A DNA stretch of 64,000 nt from CAVYYW01 sp963772845. GTDB taxonomy: Bacteria > Bacillota > Bacilli > Bacillales > Sporolactobacillaceae. The notes under the pieces were generated by a model. It was not told the origin of the DNA. It worked only from the letters and a program-made list of their open reading frames with translations, and ran no database searches. Position numbers and translations under genes: made by a program. Shown here one piece after another: positions 51,922 to 60,961 of this stretch. The number at the start of each line of letters is the position of its first letter. The stretch's first letter is position 1. The stretch spans positions 1,116,001 to 1,180,000 of the forward strand of contig CAVYYW010000014.1 in NCBI GenBank assembly GCA_963772845.1, written 5' to 3'.

Positions 51922-52664
51922 AGCGCCTCACCCGGTTCATTAAGGATCAGTGCTACGGTAATATTATCTTCACCGCCCAGCCTAAGTGCTTCCTGAACCA
52001 GGTTTTTGCCGGTAGTGGATGGTGAATCTTTTTTATTGAAAATCTCATTCAACTGTTTTGAAGTCAATTTATCAGACAATCCGTCAGAACATATTAAAAG
52101 CTCTGAACCCGCTGGAAAAGGAAGATGCGTTGTATCAATTTTGGTGGTTTCTTCCGTTCCAAGTGCCCGCATCACAATATTTTTCTTTGGATGATTAAAG
52201 GCATCTTCTCTTTTTAATTGCCCATGATTTATAAGCTCCTGAACAAGGGTGTGATCTTCTGTGACCTGAGCTTCTTCTCGATCAGCGTAAAAAAGATAAG
52301 CACGGCTGTCACCAACATGGCTGATAACCAAGTTCTTTTCAGAGGCAATAGCGGCCACAATGGTCGTCCCCATACCCTTGCATTCTTCATTCCCAGCAGC
52401 AAAAGCAAACAATAGACTGTTAATCTCATTGATGGTTTTTGTCAGCCACGCTTCTGCCGAATCGCCAGTCAGCGGTTCTTCGACTGCCTCCCACGAGTCT
52501 TTTATGTATTGGACTGTCTTTTGACTTGCGACATCTCCAGCCCGGTGGCCACCCATGCCATCTGCTACGACAGCGAGACACTGGCTACCTTTCATAAAAA
52601 CGCCGCCGCTGTCTTCATTACGGGAGCGGACAAGACCTTTATCAGACAAAAAGAAAACCTTCAT
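51918..52664 (-). CDS. prpC: PP2C-type Ser/Thr phosphatase PrpC
   Basis: A 248-residue PPM-family phosphatase: SDKGLVRSRNEDSGG, LAVVADGMGGHRAGDVAS (metal Asp), GMGTTIVAA, HVGDSRAYLFY, ICSDGLSDKLTS and GGEDNITVALI. It reverses PrkC phosphorylation. Start at ATG 52664 with GGAGGC 7 bases upstream; an ATG two codons earlier abuts that site. Standard rsmB-prpC-prkC-rsgA order. Confidence 0.97.
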   Translation of the reverse strand: MKVFFLSDKGLVRSRNEDSGGVFMKGSQCLAVVADGMGGHRAGDVASQKTVQYIKDSWEAVEEPLTGDSAEAWLTKTINEINSLLFAFAAGNEECKGMGTTIVAAIASEKNLVISHVGDSRAYLFYADREEAQVTEDHTLVQELINHGQLKREDAFNHPKKNIVMRALGTEETTKIDTTHLPFPAGSELLICSDGLSDKLTSKQLNEIFNKKDSPSTTGKNLVQEALRLGGEDNITVALILNEPGEAL

Positions 52665-52678
52665 TGTCATGCCTCCTG

Positions 52679-54031
52679 TTACACCTCTATCTTTTTAAAT
52701 GCAGCAATAAAAAAGCCATCCGTGTTGAAATGATGAGGCAATATTTGAACCATTGCATCTTCCCATATTCCCTTTTCACGCACCTCTGCCGGAAGTCTAT
52801 TCTCAAGGTCTCTATCCCACTGAAGATCCGGAAATTCATCAAAAATCTTTAACGCGACCTGCTGGTTTTCTTTTCTCTCAATCGTACATGTACTGTATAT
52901 CAGAATGCCACCTGGCTTTAACAGGCGCACCGAGCGTCGGAGAATCTGTTGCTGAACCTCTGAAATACTGTTCACATCTTCCGGCGATTTTTCGTATTTA
53001 ATTTCGGGTTTCCGCTTAATAACCCCGAAACCGGTGCAAGGTGCATCTACAAGTATACGGTCAAACGTTCCGTCAGCATACGCTTCTTCTGCCATTCTTG
53101 CATCAAGGGCTTCTGCGTTAATGATGTGCAGGCCAAGCCGTTCAGCCTGATTTGTGATCAACCTTGCTTTGTGTTTGTGAAGGTCCAGCGCAGTGATTGA
53201 GCCTCTATCTTTCATGAGTTCTCCCATGTGGGCTGTTTTTCCTCCAGGACCGGCACAAGCATCAAGCACCATCATATCAGCTTCTGGTCCAACCGCATGT
53301 GCTGCAAGCATTGAACTTTCATCCTGAATGGTAATAAAGCCTTCTTTGTAGAGATGGGTGGAGGCGGGATTTCCACCTTCGCAGATCAGTGCTTCATTTA
53401 ACAGATGACTGTCTTTTACCTGATAGCCAGCTGTCATTAACTTTTCTTTAACCATATCCGGAGTTGCTTTTAACAGGTTCACACGGATAGTTACGGAAGG
53501 TGCCTGCTGATTCTCTTTCAAGATCGAAAGAGTCGTTTCAGCGCCATATTGCTTTTTCCACTCCTCAATCAGCCATAGAGGATGACTGAATTCGATAGAC
53601 CACCGTTTCTCAAGTGGGGAAAGCTGATCAAGTGATGGTGTGCCGTTTCTGAGGAGCTGTCTGAGTACACCGTTCACAAAGCCGGAAATTCCTTTATGCC
53701 CTCTTCGTTTAGCAATATTCACCGCTTCATTTACAATAGCATGGTCTGGTATTTTATCGAGATAGATTTTTTGGTAAAAAGATAGCAGCAATAGCTGTCT
53801 TACCCACTCATCAAGCTTTTGATTTTTCTTTACAAAGTGACCGAGATAATATTCCAAAGTCAATCGTTGCTGAACAACCCCATAAACCATTTGAGAAATA
53901 AGACCGCGGTCTTTCCCTTCAAATGGTGAGTTCTCTAATGCGTCATTTAAGACAATCTGACTGTAGGCTTTTTGCTTTACAATTTTCATAAGGATCTCGA
54001 GAGCAGCCTCCCGTGCACTGCGCGGAGTCAT
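52679..54031 (-). CDS. rsmB: 16S rRNA (cytosine967-C5)-methyltransferase RsmB
   Basis: A 450-residue RsmB. N-terminal NusB-like helical RNA-binding domain (about 1-145), then a Rossmann methyltransferase with ILDACAGPGGKTAHMGELM-type motif I (here VLDACAGPGGKTAHMGELM), DAPCTGFGVIKRKPEIKY carrying one catalytic Cys, and YSTCTIERKENQQV carrying the other. Start at ATG 54031 with AGGTG 6 bases upstream, immediately after the fmt stop. Confidence 0.96.
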   Translation of the reverse strand: MTPRSAREAALEILMKIVKQKAYSQIVLNDALENSPFEGKDRGLISQMVYGVVQQRLTLEYYLGHFVKKNQKLDEWVRQLLLLSFYQKIYLDKIPDHAIVNEAVNIAKRRGHKGISGFVNGVLRQLLRNGTPSLDQLSPLEKRWSIEFSHPLWLIEEWKKQYGAETTLSILKENQQAPSVTIRVNLLKATPDMVKEKLMTAGYQVKDSHLLNEALICEGGNPASTHLYKEGFITIQDESSMLAAHAVGPEADMMVLDACAGPGGKTAHMGELMKDRGSITALDLHKHKARLITNQAERLGLHIINAEALDARMAEEAYADGTFDRILVDAPCTGFGVIKRKPEIKYEKSPEDVNSISEVQQQILRRSVRLLKPGGILIYSTCTIERKENQQVALKIFDEFPDLQWDRDLENRLPAEVREKGIWEDAMVQILPHHFNTDGFFIAAFKKIEV

Positions 54032-54032
54032 T

Positions 54033-54968
54033 CTATTCACCTAATCGCTCCCCTTTTTTCACCTGATATCCTCTGGTGAAGGCTTCCGCCGTCATTCTTT
54101 TTTTCCCTGAAGGCTGGACTTCCAGCAATTCTATGGCTGATCGTTCACCGGCAGAGACAATTAGCTTGCCGGAATCCGCCTGATGAAGTTCTCCTGGCTG
54201 ACCCTCACTCTGCCAATCAACTGGAATGGCGCCCCATATTTTCAACACTTGCCCACGAAACAGCGTGTAAGAACCTGGGAAAGGATTTAGCCCCCGAATC
54301 AGCTGGTCAATCTGTTTGCTGTCTTTATTCCAATCGACCTGTTCATCAGCCCGTTTTAAGGTTGGTGCATATGTAGCTTGGGCATCTTCCTGAGATACAG
54401 GATTAATTTTGTTATCTTCTATATCTATCAGCGTTTCGCTTAATAGTTCAGCGCCTGCAAGTGAGAGCTTATCGTGCAGAGAGCCCGTTGTTTCCCTTTC
54501 ACCTATCGCAACTGTTGTCTGAGAAAGGATATCACCAGCGTCCAAGGCTTTTACCATATACATAATAGTAATACCCGTCTCTTTTTCGCCATCAATAATG
54601 GATTGATGGATCGGGGCTGCCCCTCTATATTTAGGCAGCAGTGAGGCATGAACGTTAATACAGCCAAACTTAGGAACTTCCAAAAGACTTTCTGGCAATA
54701 TTTGACCGTACGCAGCGGTGACAATGAGCTCTGGCTTATATTCAAGAATCTCTTCCACAGCCTCCGGTTTCTTGATGGACTCCGGCTGCAGGACCTTTAT
54801 TCCATGTTCAAGTGCCGCTGTTTTTACCGGGGGAGGTGTCATTATTTTTTTTCGTCCTTTTGGTCTGTCCGGCTGAGAAACGACAGCCAGTACTTGGTGG
54901 CCGTCCGCAATAATCCGCTGAAGGACCGGAACTGAGAAATCAGGAGTTCCCATAAAAATTATTTTCAT
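54033..54968 (-). CDS. fmt: Methionyl-tRNA formyltransferase Fmt
   Basis: A 311-residue Fmt: KIIFMGTPDFSVPVLQRII, LLEVPKFGCINVHASLLPKY (Asn-x-His) and RGAAPIHQSIIDGEKETGIT, then the OB-fold C-terminal domain. It formylates initiator Met-tRNA. In B. subtilis def (deformylase) lies between priA and fmt; here only 33 bases separate them, so def is missing from the site. The start lacks a strong ribosome-binding site; ATG 54968 matches the family N-terminus. Confidence 0.96.
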   Translation of the reverse strand: MKIIFMGTPDFSVPVLQRIIADGHQVLAVVSQPDRPKGRKKIMTPPPVKTAALEHGIKVLQPESIKKPEAVEEILEYKPELIVTAAYGQILPESLLEVPKFGCINVHASLLPKYRGAAPIHQSIIDGEKETGITIMYMVKALDAGDILSQTTVAIGERETTGSLHDKLSLAGAELLSETLIDIEDNKINPVSQEDAQATYAPTLKRADEQVDWNKDSKQIDQLIRGLNPFPGSYTLFRGQVLKIWGAIPVDWQSEGQPGELHQADSGKLIVSAGERSAIELLEVQPSGKKRMTAEAFTRGYQVKKGERLGE

Positions 54969-55001
54969 ATTTATCAACAACCTTATTTTGTGATCAAATG
55001 C

Positions 55002-57410
55002 CTACATTAACAGATATGGGTTCATATCAATTGCTATTTGCAAGGCATCTTTTGAGAATTTATCTTGATAGTGTTTTTGAATGTCGGCAAGTGCTTCTAA
55101 AAGACTTGGCTCGTCTTTATATTTTACCATGCACTGGTAGCGATATCTATCTTTGATCCGGGGAATCGGTGCCGCCACTGGCCCTAGAATCGTCGCTCCT
55201 TTAGTAAGTTTTCCTTTCAAAAAGGCAGCGATTTTTTCTGTGATTGCCACCGCTTCTGGAAATTGCGGATGTGAAACAGTGACAAGTGACAGATAAAAAA
55301 AGGGCGGGTATTGATGCACTTTTCTTTCTCTCATTTCGAGCTGGTAAAAACCGTGGTAATCATGTTCGGACGCTCTCTGTACCGCATAATGCTCCGGTGT
55401 GTAGCTCTGCACAACCACCTCGCCTTTCAAGTGATGTCTCCCAGCCCTTCCACTTACTTGTGTCAATAGCTGAAACGTTTTTTCTGATGATCTGAAGTCA
55501 GGCAAGTGTAGCATCGAATCTGCGGCAATAACCCCTACAAGGGTGACATTTGGAAAATCCAGACCTTTTGCAATCATCTGGGTGCCAAGAAGAATGTCTG
55601 CTTTTCCTTCACCAAAAGCATTTAAAAGACGCTCGTGGCTGCCTTTTTTTTGAGTCGTATCCACATCCATCCGGATTACTCTCGCTTCTGGAAGCAGCTG
55701 AGTCAGTGTTTCTTCAACTTTTTGTGTCCCGGACCCAAAATAGCGGATATGGTCACTTTCACAAGATGGACATACGGAAGGCATCGGCTCTTCATAACCG
55801 CAATAATGACACTTCAGCTTTGAAGACCGCTGATGATAAGTCAGCGATATATCACAATGAGGACATTGGATAACAAAACCACAATCTCTGCACATGACAA
55901 ATGTTGAATAACCTCTCCGGTTTAAAAACAAAACACTTTGCTGTTTCTTCTTTAGTCGGTCGAGCAGTAAGTCATAAAGCTGCTTTGAAAAAATTGAGCG
56001 ATTACCGGAACGCAGCTCTTCACGCATGTCCACCATATGGACATGTGGCATCTCCTGTTTGTTTACACGGTCAGGGAGTTCACTTAAAACATAGACGCCT
56101 TTTTCACCTCGCGCATAAGATTCAAGCGACGGGGTTGCACTGCCAAGAAGAACGGGACAAAGGTGATGCTTCCCGCGGTAAATCGCTACGTCTCTCGCAT
56201 GGTACCTAGGGTTTTCTTCCTGTTTATAGCTCGTTTCATGTTCTTCATCAATGATGATAAGACCGATTTTTTTAAAAGGAACAAATATTGCGGATCTCGC
56301 CCCGACAACGACATCCACTTCTCCCTTTTGAATTTTACGCCACTCGTCATACTTCTCACCTCGGCTTAAACCACTATGCATAACTGCAACTCTGGCGCCA
56401 AACCGCCCTTTAAACCGATAAACCATCTGTGGCGTCAGAGCAATTTCTGGCACAAGCACAATTGCTTCTTTTCCTTCAGATAGTACTGTTTCAATCGCCT
56501 GTAGATAAATTTCCGTTTTACCACTTCCTGTGACGCCGTGACAGAGCGTTACCTCATGCTTCCCGGTCCGGATCGCTTCAGCAATTGGGGCAAGAACATT
56601 CGCCTGACTGTCAGTTAAAACCAAAGGCTCCGTTCTTCCTATTTCTGAGTCCTTATAAGGATCACGATATTGCTCGACGGCTTCAATTCTGAGGAGTTCT
56701 TTGTCAGCGAGAGCATTGATTGTCGGTCTTGAAGCATGGGTTTCACTTAGCAGCATTGACACGGGGAATCTGTCCTGGTCAGGGCGTGTTGTGAAAAATT
56801 CAAGAACATCCTTCTGCTTTTGAGCTCTTCCGGAGAGCTGTTCTATAGCTTCCGAAAGTTTATCGGCAGGAAGCAACCGTTTGACCCAGGATATTTTTTT
56901 AATATGACTGCGGTCATTCACCACGTAATGCACATCAAAATAGCCTTTTTTAATAGCTGCTGCCCCTTGAGGGTGATTTATAACCTCATCGTAGGATATT
57001 TCAGGTTTATCTATGAAAAGTGCGGACAATCCTGGAAATTCTGCTTCAAGACTCTCTGGCTCCTGAATCGTGACTTTTTTTTGATAATTCCCCTTTAGTA
57101 CCGCTGGAATCATAGCAAGGTATGCTGAAATAGTAAAACAGAGCGTCGTTCTACTTAAATAAGTCCCTAGATCAATAAGTTCTTCGGTAAGAACTGGGCG
57201 AATGTCGATAACATCTTCAATATTTCTTATTTTTTTTAAATCTGATTGATCAGCAGTGTTTACGACAAATCCGATCAGTTTGCGTCTTCCAAAAGGAACA
57301 ATAACTCTGACACCTTTTTGCACAAGCTTGGCTAAGTCCTCTGGAACCCCGTAATCGAAAGGTTTATCGGTTTGAAGGGTTGGGACATCAACGATGACTT
57401 TGGCGATCAT
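55002..57410 (-). CDS. priA: Primosomal protein N' (replication restart helicase PriA)
   Basis: An 802-residue PriA. N-terminal DNA-binding domain; helicase Walker A LCHGVTGSGKTEIYLQAI and DEEH box IIIDEEHETSYKQEENPRYHARD; the zinc region CRDCGFVIQCPHCD...CHYCGYEEPMPSVCPSC with eight cysteines; then TQMIAKGLDFPNVTLVGV and RAGRHHLKGEVVVQ. It restarts collapsed forks by recruiting DnaB, DnaD and DnaI. It overlaps coaBC by 4 bases. Confidence 0.98.
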   Translation of the reverse strand: MIAKVIVDVPTLQTDKPFDYGVPEDLAKLVQKGVRVIVPFGRRKLIGFVVNTADQSDLKKIRNIEDVIDIRPVLTEELIDLGTYLSRTTLCFTISAYLAMIPAVLKGNYQKKVTIQEPESLEAEFPGLSALFIDKPEISYDEVINHPQGAAAIKKGYFDVHYVVNDRSHIKKISWVKRLLPADKLSEAIEQLSGRAQKQKDVLEFFTTRPDQDRFPVSMLLSETHASRPTINALADKELLRIEAVEQYRDPYKDSEIGRTEPLVLTDSQANVLAPIAEAIRTGKHEVTLCHGVTGSGKTEIYLQAIETVLSEGKEAIVLVPEIALTPQMVYRFKGRFGARVAVMHSGLSRGEKYDEWRKIQKGEVDVVVGARSAIFVPFKKIGLIIIDEEHETSYKQEENPRYHARDVAIYRGKHHLCPVLLGSATPSLESYARGEKGVYVLSELPDRVNKQEMPHVHMVDMREELRSGNRSIFSKQLYDLLLDRLKKKQQSVLFLNRRGYSTFVMCRDCGFVIQCPHCDISLTYHQRSSKLKCHYCGYEEPMPSVCPSCESDHIRYFGSGTQKVEETLTQLLPEARVIRMDVDTTQKKGSHERLLNAFGEGKADILLGTQMIAKGLDFPNVTLVGVIAADSMLHLPDFRSSEKTFQLLTQVSGRAGRHHLKGEVVVQSYTPEHYAVQRASEHDYHGFYQLEMRERKVHQYPPFFYLSLVTVSHPQFPEAVAITEKIAAFLKGKLTKGATILGPVAAPIPRIKDRYRYQCMVKYKDEPSLLEALADIQKHYQDKFSKDALQIAIDMNPYLLM

Positions 57411-58633
57411 TTTTGACTTTCCGTTTCTATTAAATCTGCAAGTGCATTCGTAATTGCCTCAGCCGTTTTTTTCTTTGTCATCACGTCCAATGGACAGACC
57501 CTGCCGTCTTTATAATAAAAAGTCACCCTGTTTGTATCTTTATTAAATCCGGCTTCCGGTTCTGAAACATTATTAGCAACAACCATATCCAGGTGTTTTT
57601 TTTCAAGCTTCTTTTTGGCATGCTTCTCCAGATTTTCCGTTTCTGCGGCAAACCCGATTAATATTTGATGCGATTTCCTTCGTCCTAATTCCAGAAGAAT
57701 ATCCGGGTTTTTGACAAGCTCAATTGTCATTTCATCAGATTTCTTTTTAATTTTTTGTTTGCTGATTTCTTTTGGCCGATAATCCGCCACCGCAGCTGAT
57801 TTGATCACCGCATCCATATCTTTATAGAGACCGATGACACTCTTATACATTTCTTCCGTTGAGGTCACGGAGATAACTTCTACTCCAGCAGGGGCCTGCA
57901 ATGAGGTTGGTCCGCTGACTAAAGTCACGTTTGCTCCGCTGTTATTCAGAGCCTCTGCAATGGCATAACCCATTTTACCCGATGAATAGTTGGTCAGGTA
58001 GCGAACAGGATCCAGTTCCTCTCGTGTGGGACCCGCCGTAACCAAAACCGATTTACCCTTTAACGCTGTTAATTCCCGGTTTTTTTCCGAAAAATATCGT
58101 GAGATCGTGTCAAAAATATCTTCAGGCTCTGCCATTCTTCCTTTCCCTGTCCAGCCGCAAGCAAGCAAACCATCTCCTGGCTCCAATAGATGGTAATTAA
58201 AAGCCATTTCTATTCGTTTCATGTTTGCCTGAACGGCTGGATGTTCATACATATTGACATTCATTGCAGGAGCAATCCATACCGGTGCTTTTGAAGCAAG
58301 GATTAAGGTGCTCATCATATCATCCGCCAGCCCGTTTGCCAGCTTTGCAATGGCATTTGCAGTGGCAGGAGCAACAATAATAAGATCTGCCTGATCGGCT
58401 AAATCAATGTGAGCAATTTGATCCGAATGCGGTTCAGTAAAAACGTCCTCATATACAGCTCTTCTTGAAAGTCCCTGAAATGTCGATTTCCCAACAAATT
58501 GTTGTGCTCCTTTAGACATCACAACGTCAACGTAAGCCCCCGCTTTTGTAAGGCTGCTTGTCAGAACGCATGCTTTGTAGGCAGCGATCCCTCCAGTTAC
58601 ACATAAAACGATTCGTTTGTTTTTTATCGTCAA
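57407..58633 (-). CDS. coaBC: Bifunctional phosphopantothenoylcysteine decarboxylase/synthetase CoaBC
   Basis: A 408-residue CoaBC. CoaC domain: LCVTGGIAAYKACVLTSSL, FMN-enzyme His region TEPHSDQIAHIDLADQADL, PAMNVNMYEHPAVQANM and the flap Cys in LLACGWTGKGRMAEPEDI. CoaB domain: VLVTAGPTREELDPVRYLTN and NYSSGKMGYAIAEAL. It carries out two steps of coenzyme A synthesis. AAAGGAGG precedes the start, and a terminator separates it from rpoZ, so it needs its own promoter, which I could not define. Confidence 0.97.
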   Translation of the reverse strand: MTIKNKRIVLCVTGGIAAYKACVLTSSLTKAGAYVDVVMSKGAQQFVGKSTFQGLSRRAVYEDVFTEPHSDQIAHIDLADQADLIIVAPATANAIAKLANGLADDMMSTLILASKAPVWIAPAMNVNMYEHPAVQANMKRIEMAFNYHLLEPGDGLLACGWTGKGRMAEPEDIFDTISRYFSEKNRELTALKGKSVLVTAGPTREELDPVRYLTNYSSGKMGYAIAEALNNSGANVTLVSGPTSLQAPAGVEVISVTSTEEMYKSVIGLYKDMDAVIKSAAVADYRPKEISKQKIKKKSDEMTIELVKNPDILLELGRRKSHQILIGFAAETENLEKHAKKKLEKKHLDMVVANNVSEPEAGFNKDTNRVTFYYKDGRVCPLDVMTKKKTAEAITNALADLIETESQK

Positions 58634-58704
58634 AGGAATTCCTCCTTTTCTTTATTAAAGAAACACTATAATATTCACGAATTGAAGCGTTAAGATTATA
58701 CAGG

Positions 58705-58739
58705 TAAAAAAACAACAACCTCATACGGGGTTGTTGTTC
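58705..58739 (-). terminator. Terminator after rpoZ
   Basis: AACAACAACC, 8-base loop, GGTTGTTGTT, then a run of T on the minus strand, just after the rpoZ stop. It isolates yicC-remA-gmk-rpoZ from coaBC-priA. Confidence 0.92.
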
Positions 58740-58745
58740 ATCACT

Positions 58746-58946
58746 TTAAATAGAAGTTTTTGCTTTCAATAAACCGTTGTTGATTTCTTCCAAAGCTTTA
58801 CCAACAAATTTTTCGGATTGGGTTTTTTTAACCATCAGGTCATTTCTTTCCTGAAGTTCTCTCGCTCTTTTTGCAGATAAAGTTACAAGTGTGTACTTAG
58901 AATTAATATTTTCAAGCAAACGGTCAATGGATGGGTAAAGCATCAT
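58746..58946 (-). CDS. rpoZ: RNA polymerase omega subunit
   Basis: A 66-residue omega subunit, with YPSIDRLLENINSKYTLVTL, SAKRARELQERNDLMVKK and VGKALEEINNGLL. It binds the beta-prime C-terminus and aids RNA polymerase assembly. Directly after gmk (1 base), in the conserved remA-gmk-rpoZ cluster, and followed by a strong terminator. Confidence 0.97.
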   Translation of the reverse strand: MMLYPSIDRLLENINSKYTLVTLSAKRARELQERNDLMVKKTQSEKFVGKALEEINNGLLKAKTSI

Positions 58947-58947
58947 A

Positions 58948-59565
58948 TTATTCAGCCTCCGCTAATTTTTCATATTTTTTTATTATTCTTTCTTGCTTGC
59001 AATGCTCTGCCGTAACGATCGCTTCTATTCTGTCACAGGCGTGATTTACAACGTCGTTCTCCACAACATAATTATAATGCTTCATTAGGTCTATTTCACC
59101 TTTTGCCGCCTTCATTCTGTTTTGGATCAAATCTTCCGTTTCCGTTCCCCGTCCTGATATTCTGCTTTCAAGTTCCTGGAGACTCGGCGGGGCCAGAAAG
59201 ATAAACAGCGCGTCCGGGAAGTGGTCCATGACTTGAAGTGCCCCTTGAACCTCAATCTCCAGAATGACATCCTTGCCACCCTCAAGTGTTTCCTGAACAT
59301 AATCTACCGGCGTACCGTAATAATTGCCAACATATTCAGCCCACTCAAGCAATCTATTTTCCTTTATCATTTTTTCAAATTCTGTTTTTGTCTTGAAAAA
59401 ATAATGCTTCCCGTCGATTTCGCCTTCCCGAGGATTCCGGGTGGTTACAGAGATTGAGTATTGCAGGGCCGTTCCTCTCTCTCTTAACGTTCTGCACACC
59501 GTTCCTTTTCCGACGCCTGAAGGACCTGATAAGACTACAAGCAATCCTTTTTCTTTAAAACTCAT
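58948..59565 (-). CDS. gmk: Guanylate kinase Gmk
   Basis: A 205-residue guanylate kinase: P-loop LLVVLSGPSGVGKGTVCRTL, SVTTRNPREGEIDGKHYFF (GMP site), FLEWAEYVGNYYGTP-type segment and LEIEVQGALQVMDHFPDALF. It phosphorylates GMP to GDP. In Bacillus its activity is inhibited by (p)ppGpp. Standard position between remA and rpoZ. Confidence 0.98.
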   Translation of the reverse strand: MSFKEKGLLVVLSGPSGVGKGTVCRTLRERGTALQYSISVTTRNPREGEIDGKHYFFKTKTEFEKMIKENRLLEWAEYVGNYYGTPVDYVQETLEGGKDVILEIEVQGALQVMDHFPDALFIFLAPPSLQELESRISGRGTETEDLIQNRMKAAKGEIDLMKHYNYVVENDVVNHACDRIEAIVTAEHCKQERIIKKYEKLAEAE

Positions 59566-59598
59566 AATTTTCCTCCAAATATCTTTGACTCATCTGTA

Positions 59599-59859
59599 TT
59601 ATGATTCTTCCGTAACGTCATCATGCTGGATCAACCGCTGCGAAACAGTTTCCGGCTGAACAGACGATAGGATCACATGATCGCTGTCCATGACAATCAC
59701 GGCTCTGGTTCGGCGGCCGTAAGTTGCATCAATGAGTTTATTCTCATCACGCGCAATTTTTATTAACCGTTTAATTGGCTGCGACTCTGGACTTACAATT
59801 GAAATAATACGGTGAGCAGAAGCAATATTACCAAATCCAATATTAATTAACTTTATCAC
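59599..59859 (-). CDS. remA: Biofilm matrix regulator RemA (YlzA)
   Basis: An 86-residue RemA: IKLINIGFGNIASAHRIISI, SPESQPIKRLIKIARDENKL and ATYGRRTRAVIVMDSDHVIL. RemA forms octameric rings that bind and activate biofilm-matrix and osmoprotection promoters in B. subtilis. The Arg-rich surface (RRTRA) is intact. Located between yicC and gmk. Confidence 0.96.
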   Translation of the reverse strand: MIKLINIGFGNIASAHRIISIVSPESQPIKRLIKIARDENKLIDATYGRRTRAVIVMDSDHVILSSVQPETVSQRLIQHDDVTEES

Positions 59860-59885
59860 ACCATCGTCCCCCTATTTCTGGCTCT

Positions 59886-60761
59886 TTATTCAATATTTTG
59901 CACCTGTTCTCTCACCTTTTCCAAGACACTTTTCATCTCGACGGCAAGTCGGCTTATTTCAGAATCATTTGCCTTTGATCCAATCGTATTGATCTCCCTG
60001 TTCATCTCTTGAATGAGAAAATCAAATTTGCGTCCAATGGGATCCTCAGATTCCAGCATGTCCTGCGATTGATCGAGGTGGCTGTAGAGTCTGGTGACTT
60101 CTTCATCAATATTGATCTTGTCGCCAAAGATTGCCGCTTCGCTATAAAGGCGATCTTCATCAACCGGGCAGCCTTCAAGAAGTTCATCAAGATGTGCTTT
60201 TAATTTAATAAAATAGGCCTTTTTAGCTTCAGGTGCCTGATTATTAATCTCATTAAGGTGTTCCCTTAGGGTATTAAAATATAACTGCAAAGATTCCTGA
60301 AGTGAACGCCCCTCACGGCTTCTCATACTTAGAAAATCATGTAAAGCTCCTTCTGACGCTTCAAGAATGCCTTCTTCAACCCTTTGTTCATTTATAGAGG
60401 CTGGTGCTGCCGTAAAAACATCATCAAGCTTTAAAAGATCCGTCATGCTCCAATCATTTGCCACATGAAACCGGTCACTGATCTGTTCAAGACCACTTAT
60501 GTACTGCCCGATCAGTTCCCAATTGGGTTCAACGACTTCAAGGGAACCCCCAACACATTCTGCAGCAATATTTATTATGCATTTGCCCCGTTTTACTTTT
60601 TCTTTAAATCTGGCTCTTAGCGTTTCTTCCAGATGATAGAAAGCTTTTGGGAGATTTATAATAATTTCGCAGAAACGGTGATTTACCGAGCTGATTTCAA
60701 CTGTTATTTTACAATCCTGGATGTCTAAAACAAATCGTCCAAAACCGGTCATGCTATACAT
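59886..60761 (-). CDS. yicC: YicC/YloC family endoribonuclease
   Basis: A 291-residue YicC family protein: MTGFGRFVLDIQDCKITVEI at the start, ISSVNHRFCEIIINLPKAF, and C-terminal DKINIDEEVTRLYSHLDQSQ, PIGRKFDFLIQEMNREINTI, GSKAND. YicC proteins are endoribonucleases acting with RNA decay; the B. subtilis homologue is YloC. First gene of the yicC-remA-gmk-rpoZ operon, behind a sigma-A-like promoter. Confidence 0.95.
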   Translation of the reverse strand: MYSMTGFGRFVLDIQDCKITVEISSVNHRFCEIIINLPKAFYHLEETLRARFKEKVKRGKCIINIAAECVGGSLEVVEPNWELIGQYISGLEQISDRFHVANDWSMTDLLKLDDVFTAAPASINEQRVEEGILEASEGALHDFLSMRSREGRSLQESLQLYFNTLREHLNEINNQAPEAKKAYFIKLKAHLDELLEGCPVDEDRLYSEAAIFGDKINIDEEVTRLYSHLDQSQDMLESEDPIGRKFDFLIQEMNREINTIGSKANDSEISRLAVEMKSVLEKVREQVQNIE

Positions 60762-60785
60762 ATAGGATTCACTCCATGCTATCTT

Positions 60786-60814
60786 ATTTTATACAACTTT
60801 TCGCCGCTCAACAA
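60786..60814 (-). promoter_or_regulatory. Sigma-A-like promoter of yicC-remA-gmk-rpoZ
   Basis: Minus-strand TTGTTG, 17-base spacer, TAAAAT, about 25 bases before the yicC start, divergent from rqcH. In B. subtilis yloB lies between these genes; here a short promoter region replaces it. Confidence 0.6.
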
Positions 60815-60884
60815 GTAGGCCTTAGGAATAAGTTTATTTCAGAAAACATAATCACCTTTTTGCTCCGTTCCGTTCCGCCTGAAA

Positions 60885-60912
60885 TGACCATAATATCATG
60901 ACATGCTATACT
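60885..60912 (+). promoter_or_regulatory. Sigma-A-like promoter of rqcH
   Basis: TGACCA, 16-base spacer, TATACT on the plus strand, about 50 bases before the rqcH start. The -35 box is weak. Confidence 0.5.
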
Positions 60913-60961
60913 AATATGAAAGCTTTATATCATTATTGGACAGAGAAAGAGAGTGAATAGT

